Below, piece after piece: positions 32,335 to 39,472 of a DNA stretch of 43,132 nucleotides (positions are counted from its first letter, which is position 1; each line of letters opens with the position of its first letter). Location: positions 1-43,132 of the forward strand of contig JAUIIS010000008.1 of the NCBI GenBank assembly GCA_030431575.1, written 5' to 3'. This DNA comes from Acidimicrobiia bacterium. Its GTDB lineage: Bacteria > Actinomycetota > Acidimicrobiia > Acidimicrobiales > UBA8592. The translations under genes were made by a program, and so were the position numbers. The notes below the pieces were generated by a model that had not been told where the DNA came from, made no database searches, and saw nothing but the letters and a program-made list of their open reading frames with translations.

Positions 32335-33477
32335 ATGGCCGTGACCGAAGAACAGATCATCGATGCCCTACGCCCTGTCGAAGACCCCGAGCTGCACCGC
32401 AGCATCGTCGACCTCGGCATGGTCAAAGAGGTCGTCATCGTCGACACCGATGTGACCATCCAGATAGCGCTCACCATTGCTGGGTGTCCGCTGCGCAACG
32501 AAATCGATGGCCGCGTCAAGGGTGCTGTCGAGGCGCTCGATGGTGTCAGCACCAGCGCGGTCGACTTCACGGTCATGAACGACGAAGAGCGAGCCGCAGT
32601 GCGCCAGCTCGTCCACGGCGACCCCGCAGCTACCGCAGGTAGTCAGCAAGCGCATGGCCACGCCGAGGGCCGCGAGATCCCCTTTGCCGACCCGTCCTCC
32701 AAGACCCGAGTCTTGCTAATTGCATCGGGCAAAGGTGGCGTGGGCAAGTCTTCGGTCACGTCCAACTTGGCGATTGCCTTGGCCAATCGCGGCAAGAGCA
32801 CCGCCATCATTGACGCAGACGTCTGGGGATTCTCGATCCCACGCATGCTGGGTATCGACCGGGCCCCGGTGGTCATCGACGAGATGTTGATCCCGCCCGA
32901 GGTGCACGGCGTACGTGCCATCTCCATGGGTTTCTTCGCCAAAGAAGACCAGCCCGTTATCTGGCGCGGCCCCATGCTGCACAAGGCGTTGGAGCAATTC
33001 CTCACTGACGTCTACTGGAACGACCCCGACTTCGTCCTCATCGACTTGCCGCCCGGCACCGGGGACATTTCGCTGTCGCTGGCACAGTTCTTGCCACGCG
33101 CCGAGGTCTACGTTGTCACGACCCCGCAGCCAGCAGCGCAGCGCGTTGCCCAACGTGCCGCATTCATGGCCGACACCGTCAACCTTGAGGTCAAGGGCAT
33201 CATCGAGAACATGAGCTGGTTCACTGGCGACGACGGGAAGCAATACTTCTTGTTCGGTTCCGGTGGCGGCAAGGAACTCGCAGATCGCTTAGAAGTACCT
33301 TTGCTGGGTATGGTGCCGCTGACGCCCGAGCTTCGCGAAGGCGCCGACTCGGGCAACCCGCTCGTGGCAACCAATCCAAACAGCGAAGCTGGGAAAGTCT
33401 TTGCGGCGATGGCCGAAACCATCGACGTGGAACTTGCCCCAACCCGTCGCTACCACCCAGAACTCAAAGTCATCTAA
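32335..33477 (+). CDS. mrp: Iron-sulfur cluster carrier Mrp/ApbC
   Basis: 380 residues. Residues 1-95 are a MIP18/DUF59 domain (ALRPVEDPELHRSIVDLGMV with Cys in IAGCPLRN). Residues 110-370 are a P-loop domain with the deviant Walker A GKGGVGKSS (132-140), DADVWGFSIPRML and LIDLPPGTGD. Mrp proteins carry iron-sulfur clusters to apoproteins, bound by a C-terminal CxxC pair at the dimer interface. Here the matching place reads IENMSWFTGDDGKQYFLFG with no cysteine, as I believe is common in Actinomycetota. Cluster handling may differ. It precedes DUF3107 by 15 bases. Confidence 0.92.
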   Translation: MAVTEEQIIDALRPVEDPELHRSIVDLGMVKEVVIVDTDVTIQIALTIAGCPLRNEIDGRVKGAVEALDGVSTSAVDFTVMNDEERAAVRQLVHGDPAATAGSQQAHGHAEGREIPFADPSSKTRVLLIASGKGGVGKSSVTSNLAIALANRGKSTAIIDADVWGFSIPRMLGIDRAPVVIDEMLIPPEVHGVRAISMGFFAKEDQPVIWRGPMLHKALEQFLTDVYWNDPDFVLIDLPPGTGDISLSLAQFLPRAEVYVVTTPQPAAQRVAQRAAFMADTVNLEVKGIIENMSWFTGDDGKQYFLFGSGGGKELADRLEVPLLGMVPLTPELREGADSGNPLVATNPNSEAGKVFAAMAETIDVELAPTRRYHPELKVI

Positions 33478-33492
33478 ATCCGAGGAGCCCCC

Positions 33493-33723
33493 ATGATCGT
33501 GCGCATTGGCGTCAGTGACACCCCCAAAGAACTCGAAGTCGACATGGCCGACGATTCCGTCGACGCCCTCAAGAGCGACCTCGACGCCGCTCTTGGCGCA
33601 GCCGATGGCGTCTTGTGGCTCAACGACCGCCACGGCCGACAGGTCGGGGTTCCTGCTGGACGCATTGCGTATGTAGATCTCGGCGAACCTGGCTCGGGCC
33701 CAAAGATCGGGTTCGGCGCATAA
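33493..33723 (+). CDS. DUF3107 family protein
   Basis: 76 residues with GAGGAG five bases before the ATG. The sequence pattern VRIGVSDTPKELEVDMADD, VLWLNDRHGRQVGVPAGRIAYVDLGEP is that of actinobacterial DUF3107, a small cytosolic family of unknown role that is usually encoded near mrp or helicase genes. It follows mrp by 15 bases and precedes the ArsA-like pair by 36, so probably one operon. Confidence 0.85.
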   Translation: MIVRIGVSDTPKELEVDMADDSVDALKSDLDAALGAADGVLWLNDRHGRQVGVPAGRIAYVDLGEPGSGPKIGFGA

Positions 33724-33759
33724 CGCAGCGCTGCTTGAAGCCGGCGAGATTGCACGACC

Positions 33760-34698
33760 ATGACGTTGCTCGATCGCCGGCTGATCTTTGTCACAGGTAA
33801 GGGTGGCGTTGGCAAAACGAGCGTCGCCGCGGGCCTTGCGCTGATGGCGGCCAGCCGTGGCCAACGCACCTTGTTGTGTGATGTCGATGCTAAGGGCGGG
33901 GTAGCCGCGGCGTTCGAATCTGGGCCGCTGCGGTTTAAGCCTCAGGAGGTTTCCCCGAACCTCTTTGCCATGGTCATGGATACCGAGGAGTCGCTCAACG
34001 AGTACCTCCGGATCCAACTCCGCGTCCCGTTTGTGCCGCGCTTGGGTCCGTTGGCGCGTTCGTTCGACTTTGTGGCTTCGGCCGCTCCGGGCGTACGCGA
34101 AATCCTTGTTGTGGGAAAGCTGGCCCACGAGGTGCGCCAAAACAACTACGACCTCGTGGTGGTCGACGCGCCTGCCACAGGCCACGTTGTGGGTCAGCTG
34201 GCATCGCCAGCGGCGATCCACGATCTCGTTCGGGTCGGCCCAGTGCGCGACCAGACCGCCTGGATGCTCGACATCTTGCGCAACCCTTCGGTCACGGGCA
34301 CCGCCATTGTTGCGGTCCCCGAGGAGATGCCGGTCACCGAGACCATCGAGCTCGGCGAGCGACTGCAAGAAGAAACCGAAGTCGCTTTGGCAGGCGTGAT
34401 TGTCAATCGGGTGCTGCCCGAGCTTTTCTCTCGACGCGAGGAACTGGTCTTCGACCGGCTTGGGACCACGAAGGCGATGGAGCTCCTTTGCGCCGATGCG
34501 GGGGCTGCGACCGAGAAAGTGTTTGCTGGCGCTGAGCTCGCGGTGCGTCTACGCAGGTCGCGAGCTGCCCACATAGCGCGGCTCCGCGACGGTCTTCCAC
34601 CAGCCACCCCCATGTTGTTCGTGCCCGAGCTGTTCACCCGAGCCAGCGGCATTCGCGCCACCCGCATGCTGGCTGAAGCCCTGGAAGACGAGCTATGA
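33760..34698 (+). CDS. ArsA/GET3-like ATPase, first subunit (BagA-like)
   Basis: 312 residues. The deviant P-loop GKGGVGKTSVAAGLAL is at about residues 14-29. CDVDAKGGVAAAF is switch I-like and DLVVVDAPATGHVVGQL is switch II (A-loop DAPATGH). The protein is shorter than ArsA (a single half) and lacks the arsenite-binding cysteines. The gene pair with the next one corresponds to Mycobacterium tuberculosis Rv3679-Rv3680 (BagA-BagB), which form a heteromeric ATPase linked to metabolite and stress control rather than arsenic export. It overlaps its partner by ATGA. Confidence 0.88.
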   Translation: MTLLDRRLIFVTGKGGVGKTSVAAGLALMAASRGQRTLLCDVDAKGGVAAAFESGPLRFKPQEVSPNLFAMVMDTEESLNEYLRIQLRVPFVPRLGPLARSFDFVASAAPGVREILVVGKLAHEVRQNNYDLVVVDAPATGHVVGQLASPAAIHDLVRVGPVRDQTAWMLDILRNPSVTGTAIVAVPEEMPVTETIELGERLQEETEVALAGVIVNRVLPELFSRREELVFDRLGTTKAMELLCADAGAATEKVFAGAELAVRLRRSRAAHIARLRDGLPPATPMLFVPELFTRASGIRATRMLAEALEDEL

Positions 34699-35843
34699 GC
34701 AGCGGCCAGTTGGGTCAGCTGTTGGCCTCGAAGGAGGTCATCATTGTCTGTGGGCCGGGCGGTGTTGGAAAGACGACGGTGTCGGCTGCAGCCGGCATTA
34801 AGGCGGCGCACGAGTTGGGTGGGCGCATATTGGTGCTCACGGTCGACCCTGCGCGTCGGTTAGCTACCGCGCTGGGGCTTGATCAGGTCGGGAATGAGGC
34901 CACCCAAATCGACCCGGAACGCCTCACCATCGACGGCATCGAAGCCCGCGGCGAGCTGTGGGTCGCTCAGCTAGATACCAAGGCATCATGGGATGACCTG
35001 GTGCGTCAACATGCCCCCGATGCAGCAACCCGCGACGCTATCTTGGCCAACACCTTGTACGAGAACGTCACCGCCAAGTTTGTGCAGAGCCACGATTACA
35101 TCGCCATGGAACGTCTGCATGACCTGCACGCCTCAGGTGACTATGACCTCATCATCATCGACACCCCGCCGTCGAGGCATGCTGTCGATTTCCTCGACGC
35201 CCCCGAACGCATGGCCGAGTTCTTCAGCAGTCGGCTGCTTCGGTGGCTCACCGTGCCGTACCGGTCAAAGCTGTTCACCGCGGCCTCAAAGCCGTTCTAT
35301 AGCGTGGCGGATCGGGTGCTTGGGCAGCAGTTCTTGCGAGAGATCGCCGACTTCTTTCTGCTGTTTCAGACCATGTACAAGGGGTTTGTGGAGCGGGCTA
35401 CCGAAGTGCAGCGCACGCTCCGCGACGACCGCACCAGCTTTGTGGTGGTTTCAACGCTCGAGGCGGCCTCGGTAAACGAGTGCCAGTACTTCATGGATGC
35501 CTTAGACGAGCGCGACCTTCATCTGGGAGGGGTTGTATTCAACCGGGCTCTCCCCAAATACTTCACGTCCCGACCAGCGTCTACTGCTGCTCGCAAGCTC
35601 GACCGCCACTGTGAATCGCTGGCAGCTGAGCTGGCACTTGGTGACTACGCACCAGAGATGGTTGCGCGGGTGATCAGTGATGTGGCCACAGGCTTCTTGG
35701 ACTTCAGTTTGGCTGCCACTCGCCAAGCCGAGACCAAGGCGCGTCTTGTGTCCGCTCCAGGCGTGGGTGTCACCACCCTGGCACTCTTGGCCGCTGATGC
35801 CTCAGACTTCGAAACGCTCACGACCATCTCACGCAGCCTCTAG
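34695..35843 (+). CDS. ArsA/GET3-like ATPase, second subunit (BagB-like)
   Basis: 382 residues. P-loop CGPGGVGKTTVSAAAGIKAA, LTVDPARRLATALGL and switch II IIIDTPPSRHAVDFLDAPERM are intact. FFLLFQTMYKGFVERA resembles the helical client-binding part of GET3-type proteins. Compared with its partner it has the Gly-rich PGGVGKTT loop, as in Rv3680. The two likely form one heteromeric ATPase. The TAG stop is the first three bases of the MITE-like element at 35841, so the native C-terminus may have been altered by that insertion. Confidence 0.88.
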   Translation: MSSGQLGQLLASKEVIIVCGPGGVGKTTVSAAAGIKAAHELGGRILVLTVDPARRLATALGLDQVGNEATQIDPERLTIDGIEARGELWVAQLDTKASWDDLVRQHAPDAATRDAILANTLYENVTAKFVQSHDYIAMERLHDLHASGDYDLIIIDTPPSRHAVDFLDAPERMAEFFSSRLLRWLTVPYRSKLFTAASKPFYSVADRVLGQQFLREIADFFLLFQTMYKGFVERATEVQRTLRDDRTSFVVVSTLEAASVNECQYFMDALDERDLHLGGVVFNRALPKYFTSRPASTAARKLDRHCESLAAELALGDYAPEMVARVISDVATGFLDFSLAATRQAETKARLVSAPGVGVTTLALLAADASDFETLTTISRSL

Positions 35844-36006
35844 TGTCCTGAGTCAGAAGAGCGGTGAATTAGTCGGCTGAGAATGCGCTGTTCAGCGAGG
35901 CGCAGGTTCGAAAGCGCACTCCGGCGCGTGCGATGAGAACCCGCAACGCAGCTGAGCTGCGCATGCGAAGGTGAATACACCGGCGAACTTCTGACTCAGG
36001 ACACTA
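35841..36006. mobile_element. MITE-like element with 19-bp perfect terminal inverted repeats
   Basis: TAGTGTCCTGAGTCAGAAG at 35841-35859 is exactly inverted at 35988-36006, enclosing 128 bases without a coding frame. Both ends carry TA, as would follow insertion into a TA dinucleotide, the habit of IS630/mariner-type elements. The interior has a GCAGCTGAGCTGC palindrome (35949-35961). No transposase is present, so it would depend on one elsewhere. The 10-base tip recurs at 39466-39475. Alternatively it is a fold-back terminator. Confidence 0.75.
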
Positions 36007-36053
36007 CGGCCCCAGCGGCCCGGCCCGCGGGCCGAGAGCGGGAAATGGGCGCC

Positions 36054-36093
36054 AGGACCTGTGCGGTGACCATGGCCTAGCCGCGCAGGTCCT
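36054..36093. terminator. 13-bp stem-loop upstream of pdtaS
   Basis: AGGACCTGTGCGG (36054-36066) pairs with CCGCGCAGGTCCT (36081-36093) with one G-U pair and a 14-base loop. A separate GC palindrome CGGCCCGCGGGCCG lies at 36021-36034. These fill the 182 bases between the MITE-like element and pdtaS. The hairpin may end the ArsA operon or fold in the pdtaS leader. Confidence 0.5.
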
Positions 36094-36188
36094 AAGCACA
36101 GTCGTTCCGGGGTCTCAACCCGAAGCCCGAGGCCGCCTCGGCGTGCTAGTGAGCGCGCAGTAGCGACGGGAGCGGCCATACTGGCGCC

Positions 36189-37652
36189 ATGTCGAGCTTG
36201 GCTGAGATGTGCCCACGCATGCCGCTGGCGCACCGCGCCCACCTCGAACGATTGATGCGCACGTGGGCTCCACTGGCCGACATTAGCTTTGCCGACTTGC
36301 TGTTGTGCGTGCCCCACAAAGGCGGCGACACCAGTGGGTACGTCGTGGTTGGCCACATGCGCCCTTCCACGAGTCGGGCCCTGCACAGGACCGAGATGGT
36401 AGGTGCGGAGTTCCCACGAGGCTCCCGACCGCTGATCGACCTGGCTCGAGTGAGCGGCCAGGTCATTGATGGGGGTCGAATCGGAGATCCTCTAGCGCCA
36501 CGAATTCGGACGTTGTCGGTGCCGGTTCGCTACAAAGACAAGGTCATCGCGGTGTTATCACGCGAGTTCTCGCCTGACGAACAGCGCGAGCCCGGCGAGT
36601 TGGAGATGAACTACTTCTTTACTTTCCGCAGGTTGGCCCAGATGATCTCTGAGGGCACGTACCCTTTCCCTGGCGACGACCTCGATATCGAGGTATTGCC
36701 CCGCGTTAGCGACGGTTTGTTGCTGGTTGACGCATCGGCGCGGGTCAGGTTTGCCTCACCTAACGCGGTCTCGGTGCTGAGTCGGCTGGGAGTGCGCCGG
36801 GTTGAAGGCGAGCGGCTGTCCTCCACGGGCCTGCCCACCAAGGCGGTGCGGCTTTCCTTTGCCGACCGCCAACCGCATCTCGAGGAGCTGAGTCGTGGTG
36901 ACAGCCACGTGGTGTTGTGGTGTATGCCTCTTCTGGAAACGGGTGAGCTCACGGGTGCTGTGGTGCTCTTGCGGGACATTACCGAGCTGCGCAGACGAGA
37001 TCGCCTATTGATGTCCAAGGATGCTCGGATCGCGGAGATCCATCACCGAGTCAAGAACAATCTGCAAACCATCTCGTCGTTGCTGCGGTTGCAGGGACGT
37101 CGTGTGGTTAACGAGGAGGCTCGCACCGCAATTGAGGAATCTGTGCGCCGGATTCGTTCCATTGCGGTTGTGCACGAGATCCTGAGCCAGGAGGTCGCTA
37201 ACGACGTTCCCTTCACCGACATTGCCCGACCGCTGGTGCGGGTGGTCGAGGAGGGTTTCAGCTCAACAGAACAGCCACTGCGTTTCACTATTGCTGGCGA
37301 TGTTGGGACCTTGCCCACCGACGTAGCAACACCGTTGGCGGTTGTGCTGACCGAGCTCATGCAGAACGCTGTTGAGCACGGATTTGGGGGGCAGCGCCAG
37401 AACGAGGCCACTGTGGCCATCGAGTTCGAGAACGTGGCTGGCGAGCTGCACGTATCTGTGGTGGACGATGGTGTTGGTGTGCCGGAGGACTTTGACATCG
37501 ACCAGGCCTCTGGGCTTGGCCTGACCATTGTAAGAAGCCTGATCGAGGCCGATCTAGGTGGCTCGATCACTGTCGAGGCGCTGCCCGCTCCAAGGAGCGG
37601 GACAGCGGTTCGACTCGTTGTGCCTCAACCCGGCCCTACAAGCAGCGGGTAG
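36189..37652 (+). CDS. pdtaS: Sensor histidine kinase, PdtaS type
   Basis: 487 residues, cytosolic (no membrane helix). Residues 1-150 form a GAF-like domain (ADLLLCVPHKGGDTSGYVVVG), 165-275 a PAS domain (VSDGLLLVDASARVRFASPNA), then a HisKA_2 dimerisation helix with EIHHRVKNNLQTISSLLRLQ (His285-286) and a HATPase_c domain (TELMQNAVEHGFGG, VVDDGVGVPEDF, GLGLTIVRSLI). This is the architecture of PdtaS, which phosphorylates the antiterminator regulator PdtaR. In mycobacteria pdtaS lies beside whiB1; the same pair is convergent here, supporting the call. PdtaR is not in the window. Confidence 0.92.
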   Translation: MSSLAEMCPRMPLAHRAHLERLMRTWAPLADISFADLLLCVPHKGGDTSGYVVVGHMRPSTSRALHRTEMVGAEFPRGSRPLIDLARVSGQVIDGGRIGDPLAPRIRTLSVPVRYKDKVIAVLSREFSPDEQREPGELEMNYFFTFRRLAQMISEGTYPFPGDDLDIEVLPRVSDGLLLVDASARVRFASPNAVSVLSRLGVRRVEGERLSSTGLPTKAVRLSFADRQPHLEELSRGDSHVVLWCMPLLETGELTGAVVLLRDITELRRRDRLLMSKDARIAEIHHRVKNNLQTISSLLRLQGRRVVNEEARTAIEESVRRIRSIAVVHEILSQEVANDVPFTDIARPLVRVVEEGFSSTEQPLRFTIAGDVGTLPTDVATPLAVVLTELMQNAVEHGFGGQRQNEATVAIEFENVAGELHVSVVDDGVGVPEDFDIDQASGLGLTIVRSLIEADLGGSITVEALPAPRSGTAVRLVVPQPGPTSSG

Positions 37653-37666
37653 AGGCGCCCAGGGCT

Positions 37667-37963
37667 CTAGCCCGAGTACTGCATGCTGCGACGGGCAGCC
37701 TTGCGCTCGCGGCGGATCTGGCGACGTTCTTCTTCGGAAAGGCCGCCCCACACGCCACTATCCTGGTTGGACTCAAGCGCAAACTCGAGGCAGTCGGGTC
37801 GAGCGGCGCATTGCAGGCATACGGCTTTGGCGGCAGCAATCTGGTCGAGCGCGGCGCCGGTGGCACCAACAGGGAAGAACAGCGTTGGATCGGTGTCTCG
37901 GCACAGGGCGACGGAGCGCCAGTCGGTTACTGCATCTCTAAAGGGAAAGACCTCAACGGCCAC
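37667..37963 (-). CDS. whiB1: WhiB-family iron-sulfur regulator, WhiB1-like
   Basis: 98 residues from a GTG at 37963 with GGAGG six bases upstream; a longer open frame upstream lacks family sequence. The four cluster cysteines are Cys21 (ALCRD), Cys49 and Cys52 (VCLQC) and Cys58 (DCLEF). The turn motif is GVWGGLSEEER and the basic tail RRQIRRERKAARR binds DNA. LFFPVGATGAALDQI is close to mycobacterial WhiB1, which senses nitric oxide through its [4Fe-4S] cluster. Convergent with pdtaS, 14 bases apart, as in the mycobacterial neighbourhood. Confidence 0.9.
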   Translation of the reverse strand: MAVEVFPFRDAVTDWRSVALCRDTDPTLFFPVGATGAALDQIAAAKAVCLQCAARPDCLEFALESNQDSGVWGGLSEEERRQIRRERKAARRSMQYSG

Positions 37964-38077
37964 GGGGAACCTCCACTGGGGTGGTGCGTAAATCTGGGCC
38001 GTTGCGGGACGGCTCAGAGCGGGGCGAGCGAACAATCCATATGGGTCGTTCGGACCGCTAGGACGATAGACGCAGTT

Positions 38078-38097
38078 GCCCCTGTGTGACAAGGGGC
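38078..38097. other. Hairpin in the whiB1 upstream region
   Basis: GCCCCT (38078-38083) pairs with AGGGGC (38092-38097) across an 8-base loop. It lies in the 275-base divergent region between whiB1 and the phosphodiesterase gene. It may be an operator or leader structure. I see no convincing promoter hexamers for either gene. Confidence 0.35.
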
Positions 38098-38238
38098 GAA
38101 TGTTGTCAATGTTGTTACTGTGGTTTTGCAAAGTGCCCTGACCTGCATGAATCCAAAAGAAAAATCTGGACTTTGGTCGCCTCGGTCCGCCGTATCTGGC
38201 ACCCTGTGAGCGCCAACCGGCCGTCCCCTGGAGGACAC

Positions 38239-38940
38239 GTGACCCTGGTTATTGCGCATCGAGGTGCCTCGGTAGAGCGTCAACAAAACACCCTCGAGGC
38301 ATTCCGCCTTGCGGTAGAGATGGGGGCCGACTGGATCGAGCTCGACGTGCGTCGCAGTAAAGACGACGTTTTGATCATCAGCCACGACGCCCACCTGCCC
38401 GACGGTCGATTCATCGTCGATCACAACTACGACGAGCTGCCCGAATTTGTGCCCACGTTGGCCGAAGCACTCGACGCCTGCGAGGGCGCCAAGGTCAACA
38501 TCGAGATCAAGAACGAACCCGACGACCCCGACTACGACGTCGAGCACCAAATCTCTGACGCAACCATCGGCCTAGCCCTGGCTTTCCGAGACCCAAGTGA
38601 GCTGCTGTTCACGTCGTTCAACCTGGACACCGTCAAACGCATCAAGTCACTCAATCCCGACATCGTGGTGGGTTTTGTCACGGGGTTCGACGTGCTGCAG
38701 ATACAAATGCTGCTCGAAGCGGCCGTCGAAGCCGAGATGGACGTCATCGTGCCCTATGACGGCACCGTCGACCGTCGATTTGTAGCGCGAGCACACGACG
38801 CTGGACTGCCCGTCTATACCTGGACGGTCAACGACCCCAATCGGATGGCTGAGCTCATAGAGATCGGCGTCGACGGCATTATTACCGACCAACCCGATCT
38901 GGCCCGGGCTGCGGTTGATGCTGCCAAGAGTCCGGAGTAA
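38239..38940 (+). CDS. ugpQ: Glycerophosphodiester phosphodiesterase
   Basis: 233 residues from a GTG at 38239 with GGAGG just upstream; a longer frame from 38086 is low-quality sequence. It hydrolyses glycerophosphodiesters to sn-glycerol 3-phosphate and an alcohol. The GDPD barrel motifs are VIAHRGASVERQQNTLEAF (catalytic His and Arg), WIELDVRRSKDDVLIISHDAHL (metal-binding Glu-x-Asp and second His), VNIEIKNEP and PVYTWTVNDPNRM. No signal peptide, so it is cytosolic. Directly followed by the acetyltransferase gene. Confidence 0.92.
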   Translation: MTLVIAHRGASVERQQNTLEAFRLAVEMGADWIELDVRRSKDDVLIISHDAHLPDGRFIVDHNYDELPEFVPTLAEALDACEGAKVNIEIKNEPDDPDYDVEHQISDATIGLALAFRDPSELLFTSFNLDTVKRIKSLNPDIVVGFVTGFDVLQIQMLLEAAVEAEMDVIVPYDGTVDRRFVARAHDAGLPVYTWTVNDPNRMAELIEIGVDGIITDQPDLARAAVDAAKSPE

Positions 38941-38946
38941 CCAGCA

Positions 38947-39441
38947 GTGGGTGCAACGACGGTACGGGTGGCCACCGAGCAGGACCTCGGGTCCATATGT
39001 GAGATCTACAACTGGGCCATCATCGACAATCACGTGTCATTCGACACCGAGCCTTACACGGTCGAGAACCGGCTGCAGTGGTGGCGCGATCGTGAGGCCG
39101 AACTCACCTGTCTTGTAGCTGAGATTGACGGTGAGGTTGTGGGGGTTGCTTACTCGAGCTGGTATCGGCCCAAGGCCGCATACCGGTCGTCCATGGAAAC
39201 CACTATTGCCTTGTCGGCCGGCGCACGGGGCCAAGGCGTAGGCACCGTCCTGCTGGGCGAGCTCCTTGACCGCCTGGCAACCCAAGGAGTGCATCGAGCG
39301 GTGGCGGTCGTGGCGCTACCCAACGAGGCCTCGATTGCGCTGCACCACAAGCTGGGCTACCAAACCATTGGTGTGCTCACCGAGGTTGGTTACAAGCTTG
39401 GCCGATACTGGGACACCGAAATTCTCGAAAAGAAGCTGTAG
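38947..39441 (+). CDS. GNAT acetyltransferase, phosphinothricin acetyltransferase-like
   Basis: 164 residues from a GTG at 38947, 6 bases after the phosphodiesterase. The pattern IYNWAIIDNHVSFDTEPYT near the N-terminus is typical of the Pat/Bar branch of GNAT enzymes. The acetyl-CoA loop is SAGARGQGVGTVLLGELLD (the R-G-x-G-x-G variant), followed by ALPNEASIALHHKLGYQTIGVLTEVGYKLGRYWD. It transfers acetyl groups to an amine, perhaps of methionine sulfoximine-type or other small molecules. The true substrate is unknown. Confidence 0.9.
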   Translation: MGATTVRVATEQDLGSICEIYNWAIIDNHVSFDTEPYTVENRLQWWRDREAELTCLVAEIDGEVVGVAYSSWYRPKAAYRSSMETTIALSAGARGQGVGTVLLGELLDRLATQGVHRAVAVVALPNEASIALHHKLGYQTIGVLTEVGYKLGRYWDTEILEKKL

Positions 39442-39472
39442 CCCACGGCTGGCCGCGTCGTCGGACAGGACA

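Noticed and set aside
33289-34368. 359-residue minus-strand frame
   Set aside because: Antisense to mrp, DUF3107 and the first ArsA-like gene; it has no recognisable motif.
38081-38109. Promoter for whiB1 with TTGACA at 38104-38109 on the minus strand
   Set aside because: No acceptable -10 hexamer lies 16-18 bases away.
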